Positions 31,572 through 42,214 of a DNA stretch of 64,000 bases are shown piece by piece; within the stretch, counting starts at the first letter, position 1, and every line of letters begins with the position of its first letter. The stretch spans positions 118,697 to 182,696 of the forward strand of contig JADFYU010000001.1 of the NCBI GenBank assembly GCA_015232865.1. Direction: 5' to 3'. The notes under the pieces are model-generated. The model made no database searches. It saw nothing but the letters and a program-made list of their open reading frames with translations, and was not told the origin of the DNA. A program made the translations under genes and the position numbers. The DNA is from Magnetococcales bacterium (GTDB taxonomy: Bacteria; Pseudomonadota; Magnetococcia; Magnetococcales; UBA8363).

Positions 31572-34500
31572 ATGAAGATGAAAGGTATTTTTCCGCTGGT
31601 TTTAGTGGTGTTTGTCCTGGCTGGTCGGGTTGGTCTGGCGGACGATACTGAAATCTTTTTTGGCGGCGATTGGACCCAGGGCGGAACCGTTCAACCCAAC
31701 GTGTTGTTTGTTTTGGACACATCCAGCAGCATGAACAGTTTGGACGGTACGACCATAACCCGTCTGGACCGCATGAAAGAGGCGCTCAGACAAATTTTGA
31801 ACGAAATTTCCGGGGTCAATGTCGGCTTGATGCGTTTTTCCAATCCGGGCGGGCCGGTTTTGTTTCCGGTGGCTGGAATCGATTTGGAGGTTTCAGAAAT
31901 TGTCGGTGCGGGACTCTCGCAAGAGGCCAACTCCTCTCAGGTCTCCATTCGGGAAGGGGCGGACGATGCCGAAGAGAGCGCGGCCGGCGTTATGGCGCTG
32001 GATGAGACCGATTTGGAAATGGTCACCATTCCCCCGCCCAGTTCGACGGTCCAGATCATTGTGCAAATTTCCAATGACGACGACGCGGTTGAACAGCGGG
32101 CCAATGGTTCCATGTATATGGATAGCTCGGATCTGGAGTTGATCTATGATGGTGGGAACCAGACCGTTGGTTTGCGATTTACCCAGGTCGGCGTGCCTCA
32201 GGGGGCGACCATCGTTTCGGCGGAGATCCAATTTGAAATCGATGAAAGTCAGAGTGGCGATACCGATCTGCTGATCCAGGGGGAGGCTTCAGACGACGCC
32301 AGCGCCTTTACCTCGGCAACCAATAACGTCTCCTCCCGCTCCAAGACCTCGGCCTCGGTTTCCTGGAATGGTGTGCCGATTTTGGCGGTGAATGAGACCC
32401 TGGTTACGCCAAACCTGAACGGAATTGTCCAGGAACTGGTGGATCGGGCCGGTTGGTCCAGTGGCAACGACATGGTTTTCATCATAACCGGAGCCGGCGA
32501 GCGGGTGGTGGAGTCGGTCTCGTCGGAGGGAGGGGCTGCGGCTCCAAAACTGTTGATCACCTACGAAAGCGGTGTCGGTGGGGTGGAAACGGATCAAAAG
32601 GTTGGTTTGCGGTTTCAAAATTTGATGGTACCGCAAGGGGCGACCATCACCTCTGCCAGCTTGGGTTTTAGATCGACTGCCGCAGAAAGCAGTGCGGTTT
32701 CACTCTTGGTCCGGGGCGAAAATGTCGATGATTCCAGCGCGTTCGACACTGCCCTCAGCAATATTACAACCCGTGGCCTGACTTCAGCCGCCGTCGCCTG
32801 GAACAGTGTTCCCAACTGGGATACGGTAGGAGGGGGGTATCAATTGGGTGATGTCAAATTTGTCGTACAGGAGATTGTCAACAGACCCGGTTGGTGCGGT
32901 GGAAATGCGCTGTCCCTGATTGTAACCGGAACAGGCGGACCCGGAAAAAGAACCGCAGCCTCCTATGAGTCCAATCCCGGTTTGGCTCCGGTCCTGACGG
33001 TCACCTGGGACCCCGACTCCATTCCGGTCGGAGGGGGGTGTCTGGTTCAGTCGGTGATCAAACAGGTGTCCGCCTCCAGTGACGATGCCGAGGAGTCCTC
33101 TTCCGGGGGTGTGGATCTGACCAGTTCCGATCTGGAATTGGTCGAAGAGGCGACCACCCAAAAGATTGGCATCCGTTTTCGTTCCCTGCCCATTCCCCGG
33201 GGGGCGGTTATCGCCAGTGCCGAGTTGGTGTTTGAAATTGACGAGGCGGCCAGTGGATCCACCTCTTTGACCATACGGGGCGAGGATGTCGATGATGCCA
33301 TCACCTTCTCCAGCAGTAGTTCCAACATCAGCAACCGAACCACAACGACGGCCTCGGTTGCTTGGAACGGGGTTGTCGCGCCGAGCATCGATGAAACGCT
33401 GACCTCACCGGACATCAAGAGCCTTGTCCAGGAGATCGTCGATCGGCCCGGCTGGGTCAGCGGCAACAATATGGCCTTTATTCTGACCGGCTCTGGAAAA
33501 CGGGTGGTGGAATCCTACGACGGGGAGACAGGGGCGGCAGCCCGGTTGAGAATCATCTATTCGGGGGGAGAGCCGTCTCAAGTTACGGGGAAAACGGTTC
33601 GATCCCGCTTGATTGAATTGGTTGATGAAATTCAATATCGCAGTGGTACGCCCATTGTCGATACCCTCTATGAGGCGGCTCGTTATCTGCGTGGGGAGGG
33701 GGTCGATTATGGTGCTGTCCGAGGCGATCAGGGCAGTCGTTCCGAATATACCCGCGTCAGCCATGCCGGCTCTTATGATGGCGGCGTTTTGGTTCAGCCC
33801 GGCGGTTGTTCCAACGATAACCTGGATGCCACCGAATGCCGGCAGGAAGAGATCACCGGCAGCCCCATTTATAAAACGCCGATTACCAATAGCTGTCAGG
33901 AGAACCATATGGTTCTGCTCTCCGACGGTGCGCCCAGTGTCAATACCGCCGTCAACCGGATAGAATCCCTGATCGGGGCCGCCTGCTCCGGCTCTGGCAG
34001 CGGGAGATGTGGTCATGAGTTGGTGGGCTATCTGAAGGAGACGGATCAATCCGTACTGGAAGACGATCAAACCATTACCACCCATACCATCGGCTTTAAT
34101 TTTACCAGCAGTTGGATGCGGGATATGGCTGAAGTTTATGGCGGTGGCGGTTTTTATGAAGCCGACAGTGCGACCGATCTGGTTTCGGCCTTTCGGGCCA
34201 TCTTCAAGGATATTCTACAGGTGGACAGCTCTTTTGTTTCTCCGGGTGTGGCGGTCAATCAGTTTAACCGCCTGACCCATCTGAACGATGTCTATTTTTC
34301 GTTGTTTCGACCCAAAGAAAACCCGGAGTGGGTCGGTAACCTCAAACGGTATGAGCTGCGAGGCTCGCCAGCGGTTTTGGTCGGTGCCACCTTCGATGCC
34401 TCGGCGGATCCGGCCGACGATGCCCAGGAACATAAAGTGGTGGATGAGACCACCGGCTTGTTCAAGGATACCGCCCAGAGTTTTTGGTCGGATGGAGTCG

Positions 34501-36368
34501 ATGGTAACGATGCAGCCTTGGGAGGGGCGGCTGGAGAGTTGACTGACGGGCTGCTGTCAAGCCGAAACATCGTGACCTACACCGGCACCACCGATCCGGT
34601 TGATGTGGATTTGTCGGCGGCTGAACAGGGTTTCCATGAAAATAACGCGGCCTTGACCGACTCCCTGCTGGATATTGCTGGAGAGACCGATCCGGTCTTG
34701 GCCGGTAATTATCGGCAAAATCTCATCCAGTGGGCGCGGGGTGTCGATCTGCTCGACGGCGATAACGACAACAACACCGCAGAATCCCGTCAGCATATCG
34801 GCGACCCCCTTCACTCCAAGCCGGTCATCATCACCTATGGCCTCAACGATCTGACCATCTATTTCGGCACCAACGAGGGGGTGCTGCACGGTATTGATGT
34901 GGATGGCGGTGGCGGGCGCGAGCCGGGAGCGGAGGTGTTGGCGTTTATTCCGCAGGAATTTTTGAAAAACCTGAAAAAGTTTTACATCAACTCCGGCTCA
35001 GAAGCCCATCCGTATGGGCTGGATGGTTCCATAGCGGTCTGGCAGAAGGATGTGGATAATGACGGCACGGTCGATCCGGGAGATGGGGATCATGTCTATC
35101 TCTATTTCGGTATGCGACGCGGGGGGCGTGGTTATTATGCCTTGGATGTGACCGATCGGGACGCACCCGTTCTAAAGTGGCGGATAGACGGATCGGTGGT
35201 TGGGGATTTTTCCGAGTTGGGCGAAAGCTGGTCCAAGCCGGTGGTGACGAAAATCAAGCTGAACGGAGTCGATAAAAAGGTGCTGGTGTTCGCCGGTGGT
35301 TATGACAGCAACCAGGATAGCGCGGTTACCTATCAGGCTGATCATGTCGGTCGAGCCGTGTTTATGGTCGATGCCGATACCGGGGAGCGCGTTTGGTGGG
35401 CCTCCAATTCGGAGTATTCCGATTCGGCTGATCTGATCTTGACGGAGATGACCAACAGCATTCCGGCGGATGTCAAAGTGATCGATCTGGATCTGGACGG
35501 CTATGCCGATCTATTCTACGTTGGAGATATGGGGGGGCGGATCTGGCGTTTTGATATCGATAATGACGACAATACCGGCGCCAACAACCTGGTCGAAGCC
35601 GGGGTGATCGCCAGTTTTGGCGGGGTGGCGGCCCAGTTGGAAACCGAGGCGGTGCAAATAACGGCCAATCGTCGGTTTTATAACACGCCCGATTTGGTTT
35701 TAGCCCCGTGTGGTGCGGGTGACCAGTTGTCCTTGGCCATCGGTTCCGGTTATCGCGCCCACCCGTTGGATACTCGGGTCCAAGATCGCTTTTATATGAT
35801 CAAAGACAGCAATAGTGCCGGTCATTATAGCAATTTGACCGAGAGTAATCTCTATGATGCCACCGATAATCTCTCCGCTCAGGGGACTGTTTTGGAACGG
35901 GCCGACGCCGACGCCGCTCTGGCTAGTGCCAATGGCTGGCTGATTCAGTTGAAGGATTCAACCGGTTATATTGGTGAAAAGGTACTGGGCGGATCCGTGG
36001 TTTTTGACAGTTGGCTGATGTTCTCCAGCTATACGCCCATCGAATCGGATACCCAGACCTGTCAAGCTCAACAGGGGGTAAGCCGGTTTTATCTGATGAA
36101 CATTTGCAACGCCGAGCCGGTGGCCAACCTGGACCCGGCCGGCGATGAGAATGATCCCTCGATTTTGGTGGTTGAAGATCGTTCCCGCACCCTGAAGCGG
36201 GGCGGTATTGCTCCGGAGCCGTCGGTTCTTTTCCCGGCCGGTAGCGATCCGGTCGTTTTGGTCGGGCCGGAACAGCCCATATCCGATATTCCCTTTGCCA
36301 ACCTTCTCAAACGAACCTACTGGAAGGAGTGTACGACCGATGCTCTGTGTTCATCTTCAACTCCGTAA
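31572..36368 (+). CDS. pilY1: PilY1 tip adhesin with three repeats inserted in the VWA domain
   Basis: A ~1598-residue secreted protein. A signal peptide (residues 1-23, ...GRVGLA) precedes a von Willebrand A domain whose MIDAS DTSSSMN is at ~49-55. The domain is interrupted by three related ~150-170-residue modules (~163-333, ~339-481, ~495-666), each with LRFxxxxVPxGATIxSA, SAFxxAxxNIxxR, WNxVP and EIVxRPGW. It then resumes (IVDTLYEAARYLRGEG, MVLLSDGAPSV). The C-terminal PilY1 beta-propeller (~970-1500) has GDPLHSKPVI, YLYFGMRRGGRGYYALDVTD and a Ca2+-loop-like DLDLDGYADLFYVGDMGGRIWRFD near 1303. It promotes adhesion and counters pilus retraction. SD AAAGGGGAG supports the start. The last 29 bases overlap pilE. 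Confidence 0.92.
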   Translation: MKMKGIFPLVLVVFVLAGRVGLADDTEIFFGGDWTQGGTVQPNVLFVLDTSSSMNSLDGTTITRLDRMKEALRQILNEISGVNVGLMRFSNPGGPVLFPVAGIDLEVSEIVGAGLSQEANSSQVSIREGADDAEESAAGVMALDETDLEMVTIPPPSSTVQIIVQISNDDDAVEQRANGSMYMDSSDLELIYDGGNQTVGLRFTQVGVPQGATIVSAEIQFEIDESQSGDTDLLIQGEASDDASAFTSATNNVSSRSKTSASVSWNGVPILAVNETLVTPNLNGIVQELVDRAGWSSGNDMVFIITGAGERVVESVSSEGGAAAPKLLITYESGVGGVETDQKVGLRFQNLMVPQGATITSASLGFRSTAAESSAVSLLVRGENVDDSSAFDTALSNITTRGLTSAAVAWNSVPNWDTVGGGYQLGDVKFVVQEIVNRPGWCGGNALSLIVTGTGGPGKRTAASYESNPGLAPVLTVTWDPDSIPVGGGCLVQSVIKQVSASSDDAEESSSGGVDLTSSDLELVEEATTQKIGIRFRSLPIPRGAVIASAELVFEIDEAASGSTSLTIRGEDVDDAITFSSSSSNISNRTTTTASVAWNGVVAPSIDETLTSPDIKSLVQEIVDRPGWVSGNNMAFILTGSGKRVVESYDGETGAAARLRIIYSGGEPSQVTGKTVRSRLIELVDEIQYRSGTPIVDTLYEAARYLRGEGVDYGAVRGDQGSRSEYTRVSHAGSYDGGVLVQPGGCSNDNLDATECRQEEITGSPIYKTPITNSCQENHMVLLSDGAPSVNTAVNRIESLIGAACSGSGSGRCGHELVGYLKETDQSVLEDDQTITTHTIGFNFTSSWMRDMAEVYGGGGFYEADSATDLVSAFRAIFKDILQVDSSFVSPGVAVNQFNRLTHLNDVYFSLFRPKENPEWVGNLKRYELRGSPAVLVGATFDASADPADDAQEHKVVDETTGLFKDTAQSFWSDGVDGNDAALGGAAGELTDGLLSSRNIVTYTGTTDPVDVDLSAAEQGFHENNAALTDSLLDIAGETDPVLAGNYRQNLIQWARGVDLLDGDNDNNTAESRQHIGDPLHSKPVIITYGLNDLTIYFGTNEGVLHGIDVDGGGGREPGAEVLAFIPQEFLKNLKKFYINSGSEAHPYGLDGSIAVWQKDVDNDGTVDPGDGDHVYLYFGMRRGGRGYYALDVTDRDAPVLKWRIDGSVVGDFSELGESWSKPVVTKIKLNGVDKKVLVFAGGYDSNQDSAVTYQADHVGRAVFMVDADTGERVWWASNSEYSDSADLILTEMTNSIPADVKVIDLDLDGYADLFYVGDMGGRIWRFDIDNDDNTGANNLVEAGVIASFGGVAAQLETEAVQITANRRFYNTPDLVLAPCGAGDQLSLAIGSGYRAHPLDTRVQDRFYMIKDSNSAGHYSNLTESNLYDATDNLSAQGTVLERADADAALASANGWLIQLKDSTGYIGEKVLGGSVVFDSWLMFSSYTPIESDTQTCQAQQGVSRFYLMNICNAEPVANLDPAGDENDPSILVVEDRSRTLKRGGIAPEPSVLFPAGSDPVVLVGPEQPISDIPFANLLKRTYWKECTTDALCSSSTP

Positions 36369-36804
36369 TAAGAACCGCGGCGGTTTTAGTCTGGTCGAAC
36401 TGCTGATCGTCATGGTGATCATGGGAATATTGGCGGCGGTCGGATTGCCCCTCTATCAAGATCAGGTGACAAAATCCAGGCGAGTGGATGGAAAAACAGC
36501 CTTGATGAACATTCTCTCCATTGAGGAGCGGTATTTTATTCGCAACAACGAATATACCGATAATTTAGGCACCGACCTCAATTTAAATGTCGATACCAAT
36601 CAGGACGGGACCACCTCGGCGGCGGAAGAGGCCGCTGATCGGTTTCTCAGTGAAGAGGGGTTTTATCTGATCACCGCTGCTTTTTGTACCACCGGCGACA
36701 GTTCCTGCGTCGTTTTGACGGCTACTCCCCAAGGGGGGCAGTCCGGAGATAGCGTGCTAACCTATAATTCACAAGGGGTCAAGACACCCGCCAATCTCTG
36801 GTGA
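36340..36804 (+). CDS. pilE: Type IV minor pilin PilE-like
   Basis: Leader MLCVHLQLRNKNRGG, then FSLVELLIVMVIMGILAAVGLPLYQDQVTKSRRVDGKTALM, which is PilE of the minor-pilin cluster, and a pair of Cys near the end (FCTTGDSSCVV). 154 residues. AAGGAG lies 10 bases before the ATG, inside pilY1, so the two are coupled. Last gene of the pilus operon. Confidence 0.88.
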   Translation: MLCVHLQLRNKNRGGFSLVELLIVMVIMGILAAVGLPLYQDQVTKSRRVDGKTALMNILSIEERYFIRNNEYTDNLGTDLNLNVDTNQDGTTSAAEEAADRFLSEEGFYLITAAFCTTGDSSCVVLTATPQGGQSGDSVLTYNSQGVKTPANLW

Positions 36805-36992
36805 TGGTGAAAATTTTCGGTTTTGAAGCGCACTTGAAAAAAATAGATTTCGTACCTGGATACGGCGATCAGATTCTGGGAGACTGTCTATTGTCTTGCA
36901 GGAAACAGAATTTCAGTTTATCGTAGCAAGAAATATTTTATAAGGTTCTGTTGAAATCACTATTCCCTGACTGTCTATAAGGAGCCGTTTCG

Positions 36993-39527
36993 ATGCTGGA
37001 AGCTTATCGTCAACATGTAGCAGACCGAGAAAAAGAGGGTGTTCCTCCGTTGCCACTAAATGCCACACAGACTGCGGCTTTGGTTGAGGCGTTGAAGAAC
37101 CCACCTGCCGGAGAGGAGGCCGCACTATTGGATCTGTTATCCAACCAGGTTCCACCGGGTGTGGATGACGCCTCCGCCGTCAAGGCTGCTTTTCTGGCCC
37201 AGGTAGCCAAGGGCGAAGTCAGTTGTTCCGTCATTGACCGGAAGCTGGCGGTAGAATTGTTGGGTACGATGATCGGCGGTTTTAACGTCGCACCACTGAT
37301 CGATCTGCTGGATGATGCGCAAATGGCTGCCGATGCGGTGGATGCGCTCTCGAAAACATTGATGGTGTATGACGGCTTTAAAGTGGTCGTCGAAAAGTCC
37401 AAAAGCAATGCCAGTGCCAAACAGGTTTTGCAGAACTGGGCGGACGCCTCTTGGTTTACCTCCCGCCCTGAAATGCCGGAAGAGGTGACCGTCACTGTTT
37501 TTAAAATCGATGGTGAGACCAATACCGACGATCTCTCTCCCGCTTCAGAAGCCTGGAGTCGTCCCGATGTTCCGGTTCATGCCAAATCCATGCTGGTCGC
37601 CCGTCAAGAGGGGGCGTTGGCGTTGTTGGAATCCCTCAAGGAAAAAGGCCACCCCATCGCCTATGTGGGCGACGTGGTGGGAACCGGCTCTTCGCGCAAG
37701 TCGGCCGCCAACTCCCTGATCTGGCATATTGGCTTTGAGATTCCCCATGTTCCGGCCAAAAAGACCGGTGGCGTGGTGTTGGGCAGCACCATTGCTCCCA
37801 TCTTTTTCAACACCGCCGAAGATTCCGGCATGTTGCCGATTCAGTGCGATGTGACCGGCTTGAGTTCCGGTGACGTGATCACCATCAACACCAAGCAGGG
37901 AACCATATCCCGCAACGGAGAGCAGATCATCACCTTTAACCTGCTTCCCAACACCTTGCCGGACGAGGTTCGGGCGGGTGGACGCATCAATCTGATCGTC
38001 GGTCGTAAATTGACCGCTCAGGCGCGTGAAGTTTTGGGAATGTCGCCGACCGATCAGTTTTTACAAGCCGAAGTGCCGGCCTCCAGCAGCAAGGGCTATA
38101 CCCTGGCCCAGAAAATGGTCGGTCGGGCTTGCGGTGATTCCGGTGTTCGCCCCGGTCAATATTGCGAGCCAAAGATGACCACCGTCGGTTCCCAAGACAC
38201 CACCGGCCCCATGACCCGTGACGAGATCAAGGAGTTGGCCTGTCTGGGGTTTTCGGCTGATCTGGTCTTGCAGTCCTTCTGTCACACCGCCGCCTATCCC
38301 AAGCCGGTCGATGTGGTAACCCATCAAACTCTGCCGGAATTTTTCTCCACCCGTGGTGGTCTGGCCCTGGCTCCGGGAGACGGGGTGATCCACTCCTGGC
38401 TGAATCGCATGTGTTTGCCGGATACCGTGGGCACCGGGGGTGACTCCCACACCCGTTTCCCGCTGGGAATCTCCTTCCCGGCCGGTTCCGGTCTGGTGGC
38501 CTTTGCTGCGGCGACCGGTTCCATGCCCCTGGTTATGCCGGAGTCGGTGCTGGTCCGTTTCAAAGGAGCGTTGCAACCGGGTGTCACCTTGCGGGATCTG
38601 GTCAACGCCATTCCTTACGTGGCGATTCAAAGAGGTCTGTTAACCGTGGCCAAAGCGGGCAAGAAAAATATTTTTGCCGGACGGGTGCTGGAAATTGAAG
38701 GTCTGCCCGACCTGAAGGTCGAACAGGCCTTCGAGCTTTCCGACGCCTCAGCAGAACGGTCGGCTGCCGCCTGTTCGGTTCTTCTCAATAAGGAGCCGGT
38801 CATCGAATATATTCAATCCAACGTCACGTTGTTGAAAAATATGCTCCATCGCGGTTATAAAAATCCGACGGCCATCAAAAATCGCATCGCCGCCATGGAA
38901 GAGTGGCTGGCCAATCCAACCTTGCTGAAGCCGGATGCGGACGCTGAATATGCGGAGGTTATTGAGATCGACCTGGCTGAAATCAAGGAACCGATTCTGG
39001 CCTGTCCCAACGATCCCGACGACGTCAAGCTGCTTTCCGATGTGGCCGGTGCTAAAATCGACGAGGTTTTCATCGGTTCATGTATGACCAATATTGGACA
39101 TTTCCGTGCGGCCAGTCGAATTTTGGAAGGTCAACCGCCTATTCCCGGAACCCTCTGGGTGGCCCCGCCAACCCGGATGGACGAACGACAGTTGATCAAC
39201 GAGGGGGTTTATAGCGTTTTGGGTAAATCCGGCGCCCGGACTGAAATGCCCGGCTGCTCTCTATGTATGGGTAACCAGGCCCGTGTTCGGGATAATGCGG
39301 TGGTGGTCTCCACCTCAACCAGGAACTTCAACAATCGTTTGGGAACCGGTGCCCAGGTCTATCTATCCAGTGCGGAGGTGGCGGCTGTGACCTCCCTGCT
39401 GGGCCGATTGCCAACGGTTGCCGAATACATGGATGCGGTCAGTAGTCGGATTACCCCGAAATCGGACGACACTTACAAATATCTCAATTTTCATGAGATG
39501 GAAAACTATGAGGTGAGCGAAGGATGA
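36993..39527 (+). CDS. acnB: Aconitate hydratase B
   Basis: Isomerises citrate and isocitrate through a [4Fe-4S] cluster in the TCA cycle. The 844-residue protein has the AcnB order: HEAT-like N-terminal domain ([22 protein letters not shown]), swivel domain ([16 protein letters not shown]), then the cluster domains. [11 protein letters not shown] is present, and the cluster Cys residues lie in [24 protein letters not shown] and [20 protein letters not shown] precedes the ATG. It is monocistronic, followed by two strong hairpins. Confidence 0.97.
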   Translation: MLEAYRQHVADREKEGVPPLPLNATQTAALVEALKNPPAGEEAALLDLLSNQVPPGVDDASAVKAAFLAQVAKGEVSCSVIDRKLAVELLGTMIGGFNVAPLIDLLDDAQMAADAVDALSKTLMVYDGFKVVVEKSKSNASAKQVLQNWADASWFTSRPEMPEEVTVTVFKIDGETNTDDLSPASEAWSRPDVPVHAKSMLVARQEGALALLESLKEKGHPIAYVGDVVGTGSSRKSAANSLIWHIGFEIPHVPAKKTGGVVLGSTIAPIFFNTAEDSGMLPIQCDVTGLSSGDVITINTKQGTISRNGEQIITFNLLPNTLPDEVRAGGRINLIVGRKLTAQAREVLGMSPTDQFLQAEVPASSSKGYTLAQKMVGRACGDSGVRPGQYCEPKMTTVGSQDTTGPMTRDEIKELACLGFSADLVLQSFCHTAAYPKPVDVVTHQTLPEFFSTRGGLALAPGDGVIHSWLNRMCLPDTVGTGGDSHTRFPLGISFPAGSGLVAFAAATGSMPLVMPESVLVRFKGALQPGVTLRDLVNAIPYVAIQRGLLTVAKAGKKNIFAGRVLEIEGLPDLKVEQAFELSDASAERSAAACSVLLNKEPVIEYIQSNVTLLKNMLHRGYKNPTAIKNRIAAMEEWLANPTLLKPDADAEYAEVIEIDLAEIKEPILACPNDPDDVKLLSDVAGAKIDEVFIGSCMTNIGHFRAASRILEGQPPIPGTLWVAPPTRMDERQLINEGVYSVLGKSGARTEMPGCSLCMGNQARVRDNAVVVSTSTRNFNNRLGTGAQVYLSSAEVAAVTSLLGRLPTVAEYMDAVSSRITPKSDDTYKYLNFHEMENYEVSEG

Positions 39528-39581
39528 GTGATTGGGACTGTGCCTGTTCTCCAGGCTTGGGCTTCGGACACGGTTGAACTC

Positions 39582-39625
39582 AAGAGATCCGGTTGGTCAA
39601 GCTTCTGATCAACCGGACCTCTTTT
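39582..39625 (+). terminator. Terminator of acnB
   Basis: AAGAGATCCGGTTG / CAACCGGACCTCTT stem (one mismatch) ending in T4. Confidence 0.85.
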
Positions 39626-39639
39626 AGGTTGCCACACAT

Positions 39640-39675
39640 AAAAACCTTCGGAAAAGTCCTCTTCCGAAGGTTTTT
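39640..39675. terminator. Second strong hairpin after acnB
   Basis: Perfect 14-bp stem AAAAACCTTCGGAA / TTCCGAAGGTTTTT. It can act in both directions and insulates acnB from the next gene. Confidence 0.88.
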
Positions 39676-39744
39676 ATGTTAGGTTGGGGGGTATTGAATG
39701 AAATTCATTCATTTTTTATTTTCAACAAATACTTGGAGGGTGTG

Positions 39745-40149
39745 ATGGGAAGTATTCCTTTATTGATTGTCGTGGTGGCTATTTTCAACGGGGTGGCTTT
39801 TGGTTCTGGTGGAGGCACGTTGGAATCGACCTTGTGGTCGATCCATCTGGGTTCCGGGGCGACCTGGAATTTTACGGTCAATGACCTGCTGATCAGTCTG
39901 GCGGTGCTTCTTCTCTACATCGAAATTCTCAAATCAACCCGCAGCAGCATGGCGACGGTTCTCGACCATATGTTCTCCCTGGCTCTTTTTGTCGGCTGTC
40001 TGTTGGAGTTTCTTTTTGTCGCACAGGTGGGGACTTCAACCTTTTTCATCATCACCCTGATTACCCTGCTGGATGTGGTCGCCGGATTTACCATCACCAT
40101 CTCTTCGGCTACTCGTGACGTCAACGTCAGCCAGGGTGTTTTTTCATAA
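39745..40149 (+). CDS. Small four-helix membrane protein, unknown
   Basis: 134 residues with hydrophobic segments at about 3-20, 39-57, 69-90 and 93-114. Only the loop after helix 2 is notably charged (EILKSTRSSM). GGAGG lies 5 bases before the chosen ATG. No family recognised; a similar topology occurs in many uncharacterised inner-membrane proteins. It stands between acnB and an SpmAB-like gene on the same strand. Confidence 0.65.
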   Translation: MGSIPLLIVVVAIFNGVAFGSGGGTLESTLWSIHLGSGATWNFTVNDLLISLAVLLLYIEILKSTRSSMATVLDHMFSLALFVGCLLEFLFVAQVGTSTFFIITLITLLDVVAGFTITISSATRDVNVSQGVFS

Positions 40150-40248
40150 CCTGGAACCTGGGGACGGATTCAGGATAACATCAAAAGGGAGCCTGGCCTC
40201 CGACCTTGGCCAGACTGGATCGGTAATGAATTGTCGAGTTGATTCTCC

Positions 40249-41550
40249 ATGAATGGCCTGTTTTTCGCTTTGGTTTCGGGAGCCTTTTTGGTTACAGCCA
40301 TTCGGCAGTTGCTCTGGGTCGCCGTCGAGGACAGCGACTCGCCCATGCAGGTTTTAACCTTGAGCATGATTGATGCGGCTGAAAGCTCCGTGACCCTGGC
40401 CATCGGTTTGGTTGGGGTCATGGCGCTTTTTCTGGGGCTGATGAAGGTGGCGGAAAAGGGCGGGCTGCTGACGATTCTGGCTCGTCTGATTCGCCCGTTG
40501 ATGGTTCGATTATTTCCGGAAATCCCGCCAGACCATCCGGCTATGGGGGCGATGATCCTCAATATGTCGGCCAATGCCCTGGGGCTGGGCAATGCCGCCA
40601 CACCCTTTGGAATTCGGGCCATGAAGGAGTTGGACCGCCTCAACCCCTGCAAAGGGACGGCGACCAACTCCATGGTCCTTTTTCTGGCGATCAACACCTC
40701 CTCGGTCACCCTGTTGCCAACCGGAGTTATCGCCCTGCGCGCTTCGGCCGGCTCTCTGGACCCGGCGGCAATTTTACCCACGACCCTGTTTGCCACATTT
40801 TGTTCAACGGTGGTTGCCATTTTTGCCGTTAAGTCCTATCAACGCTTTTTTCCGGTTGATTCAACCGCCAACGGCTCCGATTCTTCCCAATCAGAGTCGG
40901 ACCCGATCCAGCAGTCCCAGCCGTCAGCCGAAGAGATTCCAACGTCAGAGGCTTATCCGGCCTGGGTTTCGGGGTTGGTATTGGTCGGGGTGATCGGTTT
41001 TATTCCGCTGACCATCTTTTATGGCAAGGCTCTTTCCCCTTGGGTGATTCCGACCCTGATGGTCTTGATGTTGGGGTTTGGCGTTTGGCGTCGGGTGCGG
41101 GTCTATGAAGCGTTTGTCGAAGGGGCCAAGGAGGGGTTTGACGTCGCCGTTCGGATCATTCCCTATCTGGTCGCTATTTTAGTGGCTGTGGGGATGTTCA
41201 GAGCCAGTGGGGCCATGGGATATCTGGTCACGGCCATCGGCTCCTGGACGACCCAGTTGGGGTTGCCGGCTGAAGCGTTGCCCATGGCATTGCTTCGACC
41301 TCTGTCCGGGTCGGGGGCGTATGGATTGATGGCTTCCGTCATTCAAGATCCGGCCATTGGTCCAGACTCCTACACCGGTCTGCTGGTCAGTACGTTGCAG
41401 GGTTCGACGGAGACCACCTTTTACGTGTTGGCCGTCTATTTTGGTGCCGTACGGGTGCGCCGGGTTCGTCATGCTCTGGCAGCGGCTCTGACCGCTGACC
41501 TTGCCGGAATCATGGCGGCGGTTTTTATCTGTTCCTTGCTTTTTTCCTGA
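40249..41550 (+). CDS. SpmA-SpmB fusion / nucleoside-recognition (Gate) domain membrane protein
   Basis: 433 residues, two Gate-domain halves joined by a polar Ser/Gln/Glu-rich linker (~205-230). The first half (AESSVTLAIGLVGVMALFLGLMKVAEKGGLL, NMSANALGLGNAATPFG, NTSSVTLLPTG) matches SpmA. The second (GAKEGFDVAVRIIPYLVAILVAVGMFRASG, RPLSGSGAYG, STETTFYVLAVYFGAV) matches SpmB. These are called spore maturation proteins in Firmicutes, but fused forms occur widely in non-spore-formers, where they are presumed transporters of unknown substrate. A sporulation role here is excluded by the Gram-negative context. Confidence 0.87.
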   Translation: MNGLFFALVSGAFLVTAIRQLLWVAVEDSDSPMQVLTLSMIDAAESSVTLAIGLVGVMALFLGLMKVAEKGGLLTILARLIRPLMVRLFPEIPPDHPAMGAMILNMSANALGLGNAATPFGIRAMKELDRLNPCKGTATNSMVLFLAINTSSVTLLPTGVIALRASAGSLDPAAILPTTLFATFCSTVVAIFAVKSYQRFFPVDSTANGSDSSQSESDPIQQSQPSAEEIPTSEAYPAWVSGLVLVGVIGFIPLTIFYGKALSPWVIPTLMVLMLGFGVWRRVRVYEAFVEGAKEGFDVAVRIIPYLVAILVAVGMFRASGAMGYLVTAIGSWTTQLGLPAEALPMALLRPLSGSGAYGLMASVIQDPAIGPDSYTGLLVSTLQGSTETTFYVLAVYFGAVRVRRVRHALAAALTADLAGIMAAVFICSLLFS

Positions 41551-41563
41551 GCGGTGGTGGCTG

Positions 41564-42115
41564 ATGAGTGGAAACGACCATCCTTTTGATCCTAAACTGG
41601 CTCAAGCCCTTGTTCAAGAGTGGCAAACTTCCTCCAATCCAGGCTCTGCCCGGTTTTCTTCCAGTGAATTGGTGCGACGTATTGCTGGAGAGGCCATTGC
41701 CAACCCGGCGGAATCGGATTATCTGCTTTTGGGGTTGACGCCCTACCAGTTTATTAGGCGGAAGCGGTATGTCCGGTTTTTCAGATCGACCCGAGTGTAT
41801 GTCTGGAAGCGGATGTTGCAAACCAGGTTGCCTCAGCAAACGGAGTCGATTCTGGATGGGGTGGATGGACTGTTGGTCGCGGCTGGCGGGGCGGTGGCCA
41901 ACAGTGGTCGTCAAACCCGATTGGATATCCTGCTCTATGACATGATCACCGATAACTTTGCCGAAGAGGGTTTTTTGAGTGTTGCCCACCAGGTGGTGCA
42001 ACGTATTTTGGGCGATATCGAGAAAAAGCCCAATAATCTGATCTTTTCCGTTGCCCTGGCCGATCATCTGGATCGTCAATATCAACAGCTTCTGAATCAG
42101 GGGGTGTTAAAGTAA
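41564..42115 (+). CDS. Hypothetical soluble protein
   Basis: 183 residues, helical, no signal or TM segment. It has an Arg-rich patch (IRRKRYVRFFRSTRVYVWKRM) in the middle. It starts 13 bp after the SpmAB-type gene, so cotranscription is likely. Not recognised. The ATG at 41564 is preferred over longer in-frame forms that overlap the preceding gene. Confidence 0.6.
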   Translation: MSGNDHPFDPKLAQALVQEWQTSSNPGSARFSSSELVRRIAGEAIANPAESDYLLLGLTPYQFIRRKRYVRFFRSTRVYVWKRMLQTRLPQQTESILDGVDGLLVAAGGAVANSGRQTRLDILLYDMITDNFAEEGFLSVAHQVVQRILGDIEKKPNNLIFSVALADHLDRQYQQLLNQGVLK

Positions 42116-42214
42116 CATCATATTTGTAAATAGCATGTTAAACAGAGATAAAATGTGATAGGATGACCCCTTGAAAGCTGTTGATTTTTTGAACCTCTCT
42201 CGAACCGGTGATGC

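Noticed and set aside
40249..41550. Evidence of sporulation from SpmA/SpmB similarity
   Set aside because: Fused SpmAB-like proteins are widespread in non-spore-formers; LPS and L/P-ring genes show a Gram-negative cell.
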